A stretch of 64,000 nt of DNA, from assembly GCF_009909145.1 (NCBI RefSeq), contig NZ_JAAAPJ010000001.1, positions 620,001 to 684,000 of the forward strand, written 5' to 3'. This stretch comes from Corallococcus silvisoli (GTDB lineage: Bacteria > Myxococcota > Myxococcia > Myxococcales > Myxococcaceae). Numbering within the stretch: the stretch's first letter is position 1; every line of letters begins with the position of its first letter. The position numbers and the translations under genes are program-made. Below the pieces are notes generated by a model. The model ran no database searches. It had not been told where the DNA came from and saw only the letters and a program-made list of their open reading frames with translations. Below, in pieces: positions 54,731 through 62,056 of this stretch.

Positions 54731-55441
54731 ATGCGCAAGAGCATTCTTTCAACGGTGGTTGCGGTAGGCCTTGCCGGCAGCCTCACCGCCTGCAACTTCG
54801 AGCAGCCGAGCGCTGGGTGCATCGTTCAGGACGCGTCCTTCGCCCTCTGGTGGGCGAAGTACGACATGACCGAGGCGCCCACGGGCACTGACTGCGCGGC
54901 TTCCGAGCCGCTGGTTGGCGACCGGATGGGGATCTGGAAGTTCGCGGACCCCGTGGCGAACACGGCGAAGCTGGTGATTCGTCCGCTGGGCCTGGCGGCG
55001 CTGGGCCAGTACGACGCGACCAACACCTTCGACGGGCTGCAGGCGACGGGCAACCTGACGACGACCACGGACGCGAACGACTTCTGCACGGCGAGCGAGT
55101 TCAACACGGCCGGGGTCAACGCGAACCAGGGCGTCTTCGCGAGCGCTCCGGAGAAGATCACCTATCAGTTCGCCAATGTCCGGGTGTACTCGAACCCGGG
55201 CGCTCCTGGCACGCAGCTGACGGGCGAGCTGACCTACACGAACAACAACTGCACCTCGAAGTACGTGGTGCGTGCGGTGTGGCCCGCCACCCCGTGCGAC
55301 CCCACCCTGGACCCGAGCGACGAGGCGAACTTCGTCGACACGTGCGGTCCTGGCTCCGGCATCAACCCGGACTTCGCGCTCGTCTGCGACGCGGAGACCG
55401 AGTTCTGCACGCCGGCGAAGGCCATCCCGTCGTTCAAGTAG
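54731..55441 (+). CDS. Lipoprotein partner downstream of oar
   Basis: 236 residues. MRKSILSTVVAVGLAGSLTAC is a lipoprotein signal with lipobox LTAC. The mature protein has eight or more Cys (for example GCIVQD, DFCTASEF, NNNCTSKY, TPCDPTLD, VDTCGPGSG, FALVCDAETEFCT), suggesting disulfides and surface or periplasmic location. It starts 31 bases after oar with GAGGAAG upstream, so it is in the same operon; a functional link to Oar is likely but unproven. No domain is recognised. A long hairpin terminator follows. Confidence 0.88.
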   Translation: MRKSILSTVVAVGLAGSLTACNFEQPSAGCIVQDASFALWWAKYDMTEAPTGTDCAASEPLVGDRMGIWKFADPVANTAKLVIRPLGLAALGQYDATNTFDGLQATGNLTTTTDANDFCTASEFNTAGVNANQGVFASAPEKITYQFANVRVYSNPGAPGTQLTGELTYTNNNCTSKYVVRAVWPATPCDPTLDPSDEANFVDTCGPGSGINPDFALVCDAETEFCTPAKAIPSFK

Positions 55442-55470
55442 TCGTCACTGAGCGACCCTGAAGGTCCATT

Positions 55471-55519
55471 GCGGCCCCGGCAGCCTCTCCCCCACGTGGG
55501 AGTGGCGGTCCGGGGCCGC
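55471..55519 (+). terminator. Terminator of the oar operon
   Basis: GCGGCCCCGG (55471-55480) and CCGGGGCCGC (55510-55519) pair perfectly; the loop contains a second palindrome, CCCACGTGGG. GTGTTGTTGG follows. Confidence 0.65.
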
Positions 55520-55557
55520 GGTGTTGTTGGAGTCTGGATTCCACAGTCGGGAGGACC

Positions 55558-57105
55558 ATGGAGGGCCGTTACGAACTCATCGAGCACGTCTGCTCGCTTC
55601 TGGCGGACGAAGTCGGGACGCTCCGCAAGGAGGCGCCCTACCGGGTCGCGCTCTGCTACCCGAGCCCCTACCACGTGGGCATGAGCTCGCTCGGCTACCA
55701 GGCCATCTACCGGGAGGTCCATTCACACCCAGGGGCGACCGCCGAGCGTGTGTTTCTTCCCGATGATGTCGAGACATACAAGAGAACAAGGACGCCATTG
55801 TTTACCTGGGAATCCCAGGCTTCGGTGTCTGCCTTTGAAATGCTGGCATTCTCTGTCGCGTATGAGTTGGAGCTCACAGGGCTGTTTACAATGTTGGAGT
55901 TGTCTGGTTTGCCGGTTCTTTCTTCCGAGCGAGATGCCAGACATCCGCTGGTGGTGGCGGGGGGCCCGCTGACGTTCTCCAACCCGGATCCGCTGGAGCC
56001 CTTCGTGGACGTGCTGGTCCAAGGGGAGGCGGAGGATCTGATCCACGTGCTGCTGGAGGCCGCGGCCTCCATGGAGCGCGAGGCCCTGTTGGATCACCTG
56101 TCGCGGATCCCTGGCTTCCGGGTGCCCGGACGGGGCGGTGGGGCGCGCTACCATGTCGCGAAGGCGACGGATGCCCGGCTGCCGGCGCGCACGCAGATCA
56201 TCACGCCGCACACGGAGCTGCGCTCGATGTTCCTCATCGAGCCGGAGCGGGGATGTTCGCGCGGCTGCCACTACTGCGTCATGCGCCGCACGACGAACGG
56301 TGGCATGCGCACCGTGCCCCCGGAGCGCATCCTGTCGCTCATCCCCGAGCACGCCAAGCGCGTGGGGTTGGTGGGGGCGGCGGTGACGGATCATCCGCGC
56401 ATCGTGGAGTTGCTGCGCACCCTGGTGGACTCGGGGCGCGAGGTGGGGGTGTCGTCCCTGCGCGCGGACCGGCTCACGCAGGAGCTGGTGGATCAGCTCC
56501 GGCGGGGTGGGGCGACCAACCTCACGGTGGCCGCGGACGGCGCATCCCAGAAGATGCGTGACCTGGTGGACCGCAAGCACTCCGAGGAGCAGATCGTCCG
56601 CGCGGCCCAGTTCGCCCGCACGGCGGGCATGAAGCAGCTCAAGGTCTACAACGTGGTGGGCCTGCCGCACGAGGAGGACGCGGACATCGACGAGCTGATC
56701 CGCTTCACCACGGAGCTGTCGCGGATCCTCCCGGTGGCCCTGGGGGTCGCGCCCTTCGTGGCCAAGCGCAACACGCCGCTGGACGGAGCGCCCTTCGCGG
56801 GCCTGCGCGAGGTGGAGAACAAGCTGGAGCGGCTGCGCAAGGGGTTGCGCGGGAGGGCGGAGGTCCGGCCCACGTCCGCGCGCTGGGCCTGGGTGGAGTA
56901 CATGCTGGCGCAGTGCGGCCCGGAGGCGGGGCTCGCGGCGATGGACGCCTGGCGTGCTGGAGGGAGCTTCGCCGCGTGGAAGCGGGCCTTCCAGGAGCGA
57001 GGGTGCGAGCCGTACATGGCCCGCCGGGTGGAGGACGGACGGCGCCAGCCCACGGTGTGGCCCATCGTCCCGGGCCGCCCCCCGCTCCAGCCGTCCGCCG
57101 CCTGA
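55558..57105 (+). CDS. B12-binding-like radical SAM protein
   Basis: 515 residues. The N-terminal region resembles a cobalamin-binding-like domain (about 25-190), followed by a radical SAM core with the iron-sulfur motif CxxxCxxC at Cys233, Cys237 and Cys240 (RGCSRGCHYC). VAADGASQKMRDLVDRKHSE and NVVGLPHEEDADIDEL match class-B radical SAM enzymes, many of which are uncharacterised. GGAGG lies 4-5 bases before ATG 55558. Bases 55741-55920 are only about 50% G+C with rare codons although the protein sequence looks conserved. A strong terminator overlaps the stop. The reaction is unknown. Confidence 0.85.
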   Translation: MEGRYELIEHVCSLLADEVGTLRKEAPYRVALCYPSPYHVGMSSLGYQAIYREVHSHPGATAERVFLPDDVETYKRTRTPLFTWESQASVSAFEMLAFSVAYELELTGLFTMLELSGLPVLSSERDARHPLVVAGGPLTFSNPDPLEPFVDVLVQGEAEDLIHVLLEAAASMEREALLDHLSRIPGFRVPGRGGGARYHVAKATDARLPARTQIITPHTELRSMFLIEPERGCSRGCHYCVMRRTTNGGMRTVPPERILSLIPEHAKRVGLVGAAVTDHPRIVELLRTLVDSGREVGVSSLRADRLTQELVDQLRRGGATNLTVAADGASQKMRDLVDRKHSEEQIVRAAQFARTAGMKQLKVYNVVGLPHEEDADIDELIRFTTELSRILPVALGVAPFVAKRNTPLDGAPFAGLREVENKLERLRKGLRGRAEVRPTSARWAWVEYMLAQCGPEAGLAAMDAWRAGGSFAAWKRAFQERGCEPYMARRVEDGRRQPTVWPIVPGRPPLQPSAA

Positions 57106-57139
57106 CGGGGCCCGCGAAGGCCGTATTCGCCGGGCCCCG
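57106..57139 (+). terminator. Terminator of the radical SAM gene
   Basis: CGGGGCCCG + CGAA pairs with TTCG + CGGGCCCCG, with one bulged C and a 7-base loop; it begins one base after the stop and is followed by CTTTCC. Confidence 0.65.
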
Positions 57140-57204
57140 CTTTCCGCTAGAAGACGGCCAGCGGGGCCGATGGCCGGCACTCGCATGGCCTCGGAGAGCA
57201 TCTG

Positions 57205-58143
57205 GTGAGCACGCAGCGCGTGGAAAAGTCGTGGCAGAAGACGGGCCTCAAGGACTACTCGACGGAGGCCCTGCTGGGCACGCTGGGGCACTACGGCGTC
57301 CCCGTGAGCGAGGAGGACTACCGCAAGCTGGCGGAGTCGGCCTACCCGCTCGGCATCGCCCAGCAGTGGGCGGGCAAGTGGAAGGGCACCGGCCCCTTCA
57401 AGGACTACGTCGTGGCCGCGGCCGTGGAGCTGTGGCGCCGGTGGATGCCGGACCGCGTGTCCCCCCAGGACTTCACCCAGGGGCTGGCGACGCTGATGCA
57501 GGTGCTGGTCCACAAGCTCAACGGCGCCAAGGAGGCCCCGGCGGCCTCCGCCTTCGAGCACGTGAAGTCCCTGCGCTCGAAGCTGACGGTGGATGACAAG
57601 GGCGTGCTGCCCGCGCCGTTCCTCCAGGAGGCGCTGGCGCCCTTCTCCGAGAAGGACGCCGAGCTGTTCGACAGCCTGGCGGAGTCGCTGGCCGCCCAGG
57701 GCCACCTGGACGACGCGGCGGCGTTCGCAGACGTGGAGGAGTTCCTGCTGCCCGACCGCCGCGGCATCTCCCAGGCGGTGGTCCGCGCCGCGAAGGGCGA
57801 GCGCGAGCCGGCCATCCAGGACCTGAAGAACCTCATCCACGACACGGCGCGCGCGCCCATCTCGCGGCTGCTGGCGGTGGATGGCCTCATCCACCTGCAG
57901 GCGTGGATTGACGCGTCCGTCGAGGGCCGCGGCCTGCTGGCGGAGGCGGAGAAGGCCAGCGACATCCACCTGGCGCTCGACCTGGTGCCCCGCCTGGAGC
58001 ACGTCTTCAAGCAGCAGAACGACCGGTCCGCGCTCCTGGAGCTGATGGGCACGCAGGAGCGGCTGGAGGCGCTGCACGACAAGATGCACCCGGGCCACCG
58101 GGCGCACCGTCACCAGCACGCGCAGCCCCAGCGCCGTCGCTAG
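57205..58143 (+). CDS. Helical hypothetical protein (312 aa)
   Basis: GTG start with GGAG 8 bases upstream. A soluble, mostly alpha-helical protein; the C terminus is His/Arg-rich (MHPGHRAHRHQHAQPQRRR), which could bind metal or nucleic acid. The body contains repeated helical pairs (for example WKGTGPFKDYVVAAAVELWR and VTLMQVLVHKLN-like segments), suggesting a helical-repeat fold. No family is recognised. It converges with the nuclease-like gene 10 bases away. Confidence 0.75.
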   Translation: MSTQRVEKSWQKTGLKDYSTEALLGTLGHYGVPVSEEDYRKLAESAYPLGIAQQWAGKWKGTGPFKDYVVAAAVELWRRWMPDRVSPQDFTQGLATLMQVLVHKLNGAKEAPAASAFEHVKSLRSKLTVDDKGVLPAPFLQEALAPFSEKDAELFDSLAESLAAQGHLDDAAAFADVEEFLLPDRRGISQAVVRAAKGEREPAIQDLKNLIHDTARAPISRLLAVDGLIHLQAWIDASVEGRGLLAEAEKASDIHLALDLVPRLEHVFKQQNDRSALLELMGTQERLEALHDKMHPGHRAHRHQHAQPQRRR

Positions 58144-58153
58144 GCGCGCGGGC

Positions 58154-58777
58154 TCACGTCCCCGTGCGCTGGGGGCCCTGGGACCCCGGGGCCTCGGGCG
58201 CTTCGGGGGGCCTGGCTTCGGAGGCCTTCGGACCTTCCGCGTCCGGCGTCGCGGGCCGCTCGGCGCTCGGGCGCTTGAGCTTCACGGTCGTCACGCCGGG
58301 CACTCCTTCCGCCACGTCCCGCACCGGCACCACGGCGCCCACCGTGGTGTAGCGGATGGCGCCGGTCTGGGTGAAGGCGTGCTTGAGGGCGTACTCGCGG
58401 GCGCGGGGGAGGAACCACTCCCGCACCCGGGGCAGCGGCAGCGCGTGCAGCTCGCCCTGCGTGAGGAACACGTACAGCATCAGGTCCGCGCCGCTGTAGA
58501 GGAAGCAGCCCGGGGTGTCCTTCTCCAGGTTGGAGACCAGCTCGAAGAAGTAGCGGCGGCGGGTGGCCTGACGGTCTCCCTTCACCTCGATGCCGCGCAC
58601 CTCTCCGGAGGGCAGCTCCCAGAGCAGATCCACGCCACGGTGCTGGAAGCGGGGATCCAACTGCACGTCGTGCACGCGCGAGCCGGGCTCCGTCTCCAGG
58701 AGCCACGCGCGGGCGTGCTGCACGGCGCGGTCGGCCGCGCCCTGCACTCCGCGCATGCTGAAGCTGCGGCCTCCCAT
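58154..58777 (-). CDS. Putative PD-(D/E)xK nuclease-like protein
   Basis: 207 residues. The core GVDLLWELPSGEVRGIEVKG gives Asp50, Glu64 and Lys66 in the PD-(D/E)xK arrangement shared by restriction-type nucleases, within a beta-hairpin followed by YFFELVSNLEKDT. Residues 150-207 are a disordered Pro/Glu/Arg-rich tail. Such proteins may cut DNA, but the fold is also used in non-nucleases, so activity is unproven. It starts 5 bases after the DUF4920 stop, in one operon. Confidence 0.65.
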   Translation of the reverse strand: MGGRSFSMRGVQGAADRAVQHARAWLLETEPGSRVHDVQLDPRFQHRGVDLLWELPSGEVRGIEVKGDRQATRRRYFFELVSNLEKDTPGCFLYSGADLMLYVFLTQGELHALPLPRVREWFLPRAREYALKHAFTQTGAIRYTTVGAVVPVRDVAEGVPGVTTVKLKRPSAERPATPDAEGPKASEARPPEAPEAPGSQGPQRTGT

Positions 58778-58782
58778 CGCGG

Positions 58783-59334
58783 CTAGCGGCGCAGCTCGAC
58801 GCCGGAGGCCACGAGCTGGACCTCGCGCGGCTTGCCGTCGGTGCCGCGCGGGACGATGGCGCCCTCCGCCTCGTAGTGCTTCGCGTGGGCGTCGCTCAGC
58901 TCCGCGACCTTCACCACGCCCTCCACGCGCGCCTGAGAACCCGCGGAGTCCAGCGGGACGAAGAAGCCGTAGTCCTTGAACGTCACGCGCACGCCGGGGC
59001 TCTTGGCGTCCTGCGCCAGCTCCATCCAGCAGCCCTTCTTCTCGCAGGCCTTGCGCACCTGGCCCTCCACGCGCACGACCTTCCCGTCGTGGGCCTGGGG
59101 CTTCGCGAGCAGCTCCGACAGCTTCACCGTCGGCTCGCCCTTCAGGGCCTCGCCCCGGGTGAGCGTCCAGCCGGTGTTCGCGGCCTGGGTGGCCTCGGGC
59201 GCCTTGGCCTCGGCGGGGTGATGGCAGTCGCTCGACGCGGCGGCGGCCTTGGCGGGCGCGGGCGTCTTCTCCGCGGCGAGGGCCACGAGGGGAACGGCGA
59301 CCAACGTCACGAGGGCGGTGCGGAGCATGTGCAT
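58783..59334 (-). CDS. Exported DUF4920-family protein
   Basis: 183 residues. The signal peptide ends around LVALAAEK. The region GEALKGEPTVKLSELLAKPQ through KVVRVEGQVRKACEKKGCWM and GFFVPLDSAGSQARVEGVVK is the DUF4920 core, a small beta-barrel-like domain with a CxxxxC pair in CEKKGC. Function unknown; homologues occur in Bacteroidetes and proteobacteria. ATG 59334 or 59328; no clear ribosome site. Upstream gene of the nuclease-like gene. Confidence 0.82.
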   Translation of the reverse strand: MHMLRTALVTLVAVPLVALAAEKTPAPAKAAAASSDCHHPAEAKAPEATQAANTGWTLTRGEALKGEPTVKLSELLAKPQAHDGKVVRVEGQVRKACEKKGCWMELAQDAKSPGVRVTFKDYGFFVPLDSAGSQARVEGVVKVAELSDAHAKHYEAEGAIVPRGTDGKPREVQLVASGVELRR

Positions 59335-59423
59335 GCCCGTTCGCTTAGCCCAGGTTTCCGCGCCCGGGCAAGGCACCCCTTCCATCCTTCCGGCTTGTCC
59401 CGCACACTCGGCGCGAGGTGCGC

Positions 59424-59855
59424 ATGAAGGTCACCATCCCCGCTCCCAACCGCCGGTTGGGTACATTCGAATGGCTCGGGCTCGTAGGGCTCGGGGGACT
59501 CCTGGTGGGGCGCTACATCCCCGTGGCCCGGCTCATCCCGTTCTGGGGCTGTGTGCTGCGCCAGCATACAGGCTGGCCCTGCCTGGGCTGTGGGCTCACC
59601 CGGGTGGCGGACCGCGTCGCGCACTTCAACATCCCGGGCGCCTGGGAGGCCAATCCCCTGGGCACCGTGTGCGCGCTGTTGTTCGCGCTGGCCGCCGTGG
59701 CGACGGTGCTGCACTTCCTCTTCGCGCTGCCCATTCCGGAGGTGACGCTGGAAGAGCGCGAGTGGCGGTGGGTGCGCATCGCGTTCCCGCTGGTGTTGCT
59801 CGCCAATTACGCCTACGTCGTGGTGCACACCCGTTTCCCGCACCTGCTGTCGTAG
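59424..59855 (+). CDS. DUF2752-family membrane protein
   Basis: 143 residues. TGWPCLGCGLTRVADRVAHF followed by the NPL of EANPLG is the DUF2752 signature, with two Cys that may bind metal or form a disulfide. Three membrane segments are visible. Function unknown. ATG 59424 follows GAGG; the in-frame GTG at 59418 is less likely. Immediately upstream of plsY, possibly cotranscribed (21-base gap). Confidence 0.85.
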   Translation: MKVTIPAPNRRLGTFEWLGLVGLGGLLVGRYIPVARLIPFWGCVLRQHTGWPCLGCGLTRVADRVAHFNIPGAWEANPLGTVCALLFALAAVATVLHFLFALPIPEVTLEEREWRWVRIAFPLVLLANYAYVVVHTRFPHLLS

Positions 59856-59876
59856 GACCGCGCTCCCTTCTCCTCC

Positions 59877-60455
59877 GTGCTCTCCGCCTTCCTCCTGCTG
59901 GGCTACCTCTGCGGCTCCGTCCCCTTTGGCGTGCTGCTGACGCGGTGGGTGCGCGGGGTGGACGTGCGCGCCAGCGGCAGCGGCAACATCGGCGCGACCA
60001 ACGTCACGCGCGTCGCCGGCAAGAAGCTGGGCGCGGTGGTGCTGCTGCTGGACGCGCTCAAGGCCGTGCTGCCCGTGGCGCTCGCCGTGTACTGGATGCC
60101 CGGGGATGCGCGGGCGCATGTGCTGGTGGGGCTGGCCGCGGTGCTGGGCCACGTGTACCCGGTGTGGCTCAAGCTCCAGGGCGGCAAGGGCGTGGCCTCC
60201 GCGCTGGGCGTGCTGGTCGTGCTGGTGCCCGAGGCGGCGCTCGCCGGAGCCATCATCTACGGCCTGGTGGTGGCGCGGTGGCGGGTGAGCTCCGTGGGCT
60301 CGCTGTCCGCCGCGGTCGTCGCCATCGTGACCGCGTTCCTCACCGCGCACGCCCGCGAGTACGTGCTGCTCACCGCGGGCCTATTCGTCCTGATGCTCTG
60401 GACGCACCGGAGCAACCTCCAGCGACTCGCCCGGCGCACCGAGCACCGGCTTTGA
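59877..60455 (+). CDS. plsY: Acyl-phosphate:glycerol-3-phosphate acyltransferase PlsY
   Basis: 192 residues from a GTG. Inner-membrane enzyme adding the first acyl chain in phospholipid synthesis, using acyl phosphate. The five-helix topology is visible, with GSVPFG, ASGSGNIGATNVTRVAG, LGHVYPVWLKLQGGKGVA (substrate-binding loop) and the terminal THRSNLQRLARRTEHR. No plsX is nearby. The last 75 bases overlap the end of the RNA methyltransferase gene on the opposite strand. No strong ribosome site; it follows the DUF2752 gene by 21 bases. Confidence 0.94.
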   Translation: MLSAFLLLGYLCGSVPFGVLLTRWVRGVDVRASGSGNIGATNVTRVAGKKLGAVVLLLDALKAVLPVALAVYWMPGDARAHVLVGLAAVLGHVYPVWLKLQGGKGVASALGVLVVLVPEAALAGAIIYGLVVARWRVSSVGSLSAAVVAIVTAFLTAHAREYVLLTAGLFVLMLWTHRSNLQRLARRTEHRL

Positions 60456-61610
60456 GCCGGGGGGCAGGGGCGGGGCGCGGTAGCCCAGGAGCGTGCACGG
60501 GATGGGGCCATTCCACACGTCGCGCCGGGCCATGGGGCGCGCGTGGAAGGCGCTCTCGAAGGCGGGGTTGCCGGACAGCACCCACACGCGCCAGCCCGGC
60601 AGCGCGCGCAGCGAGTCACCCAGCTTGAAGTAGAAGGTCTTCATGCCCTTCTGGCCGCCGGAGCCGAGCCGGTCGCCGTAGGGCGGGTTGGTGAGGATGA
60701 GCCCGCCCCCGTCCGGCAGGGGCGGCAGCTTCGTCGCGTCCCCTTCCGCGAGGGTGATCTCCTCGCCCAGCCGCGCCGCCTTCACGTTGCGGTCCGCGGC
60801 CTCCAGGGCCTCGTCGCTCTTGTCGAAGCCGAGGATGGGGACCTCCACCTTGCGCTCGTTGCGCCGCGCGTCCGCGCGCAGGTCCGCGAGCAGCTCCTTC
60901 GCGCGGAGGCCCAGGTGCGGCCAGCGCTCCACCGCGAAGCTCCGGTTGATGCCCGGGGCGCGCTTGCGCGCGATGAGGCCGCCCTCGATGACGAGCGTGC
61001 CCGAGCCGCACATCGGATCCACCAGGGCCTCCGTGCCGGTGTAGCCCGCCGCGCGCAGCAGGGCCGCCGCCAGGTTCTCCTTCAGGGGCGCGGGGGTGGG
61101 GCGCACGCGGTAGCCGCGCCGGTGCAGCGGCTCACCGCACAGGTCCAGGGAGAGGGACAGCTTCTCCTTCACCAGGTGCGCCACCACGGACACGTCCGGG
61201 TTGCGCGTGTCCACGTCCGGCCGCGAGCCCAGCTTGCCGCGCAGGCGGTCCACGATGGCGTCCTTCACCTTCAGCGCCACGAAGCCCGAGTGCGCGTGCT
61301 CGGTGTCCTTCAGGTTCGCGTCCACCGCGAACGTCACGTTCGTCGTGAGGTGCTCCTCCCACGGCACGCTGGCGACGGCGTCGTAGAGGCCCTGGGCGCC
61401 GGGGGCGTCGAACTCGCCCAGCGGGTAGAGGACGCGCATGGCGATGCGGGACCAGAGGCAGACGTTGAGGGCCTCGTCGAGCGCGGCCATGAAGCGCACG
61501 CCGCCCCGGTCCTGGCGGATGCGCTTCGCGCCGAGCTCCTTCAGCTCCTCGGCCAGCAGGTCCTCGGTGCCGCGAGCGGCGGTGGCGAATAGGGCAAGAC
61601 GTTCAGCCAT
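60381..61610 (-). CDS. THUMP-domain RNA methyltransferase (RlmL/YcbY N-domain type)
   Basis: 409 residues. An N-terminal THUMP RNA-binding region (about 5-150) precedes a Rossmann methyltransferase domain with DPMCGSGTLVIEG (SAM binding) and the catalytic TNPPYGDRLG. WNGPIPCTLLGYRAP near the end is typical of RlmL/TrmN-type enzymes, which make m2G in 23S rRNA or tRNA; the exact target is not clear. Residues from about 385 onward (PPGSKPVLGAPGESLEVAPV) form an extension that lies antisense to the end of plsY. The start has TAAGGG 9 bases upstream rather than a ribosome site. Confidence 0.88.
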   Translation of the reverse strand: MAERLALFATAARGTEDLLAEELKELGAKRIRQDRGGVRFMAALDEALNVCLWSRIAMRVLYPLGEFDAPGAQGLYDAVASVPWEEHLTTNVTFAVDANLKDTEHAHSGFVALKVKDAIVDRLRGKLGSRPDVDTRNPDVSVVAHLVKEKLSLSLDLCGEPLHRRGYRVRPTPAPLKENLAAALLRAAGYTGTEALVDPMCGSGTLVIEGGLIARKRAPGINRSFAVERWPHLGLRAKELLADLRADARRNERKVEVPILGFDKSDEALEAADRNVKAARLGEEITLAEGDATKLPPLPDGGGLILTNPPYGDRLGSGGQKGMKTFYFKLGDSLRALPGWRVWVLSGNPAFESAFHARPMARRDVWNGPIPCTLLGYRAPPLPPGSKPVLGAPGESLEVAPVRPEHQDE

Positions 61611-61663
61611 GGTGCACCGCCCTTAGACGACCCCGGGGCGATTGGGAACTGGCAACACGGCCT

Positions 61664-61948
61664 TCAGGTGCCCACGACCTCGTACAACGTGAAGGTGGCG
61701 CCCTCCTGGGACGCGCTGGCCCCCTTCGCCCGCTGGAAGTCCTCCGACTGGAAATAGGCCTTCATGGCCTCGCGGTCCCTCCAGCGGGTGACGAGCAGGA
61801 TTTCAGGCGAGGGCTCGAACGAGCGCAGCACCTCCAGGCCCAGGAAGCCCGGGTAGCCGTCCACGCGCCGCGAGCGCTCCTGGAGGCGGTGGACCCAGCC
61901 CTCCGCGTCCTGGGGCGACGTCCGGAAGCGGGAGATGGCGACAATCAT
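61664..61948 (-). CDS. ABM-domain (antibiotic biosynthesis monooxygenase-like) protein
   Basis: 94 residues, a single dimeric alpha-beta barrel domain. VAISRFRTSPQDAEGWVHRL, GFLGLEVLRSFE and LLVTRWRDREAMKAYFQSED match ABM/IsdG-like proteins, some of which degrade haem; no haem-ligand residues can be confirmed, so the substrate is unknown. Between ftsK and the methyltransferase gene on the same strand; a complex hairpin separates it from ftsK. Confidence 0.85.
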   Translation of the reverse strand: MIVAISRFRTSPQDAEGWVHRLQERSRRVDGYPGFLGLEVLRSFEPSPEILLVTRWRDREAMKAYFQSEDFQRAKGASASQEGATFTLYEVVGT

Positions 61949-61970
61949 TCGGGGGGCCCGGGAAGGAGAG

Positions 61971-62004
61971 CGGGGGCGCCCGGAGCTGCTCCGGAACGCC
62001 CCCG
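61971..62004. terminator. Nested hairpin after ftsK
   Basis: CGGGGGCG (61971-61978) pairs with CGCCCCCG (61997-62004); inside, CCGGAG pairs with CTCCGG around a 3-base loop. Further imperfect hairpins occupy 62000-62040. Probably ends ftsK transcription, though no T tract follows on the minus strand. Confidence 0.45.
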
Positions 62005-62056
62005 AGGGGAAAACCTCCGGGGACGGGTGCCCGTTCCCCGGCTTCGCCCTGACGGG

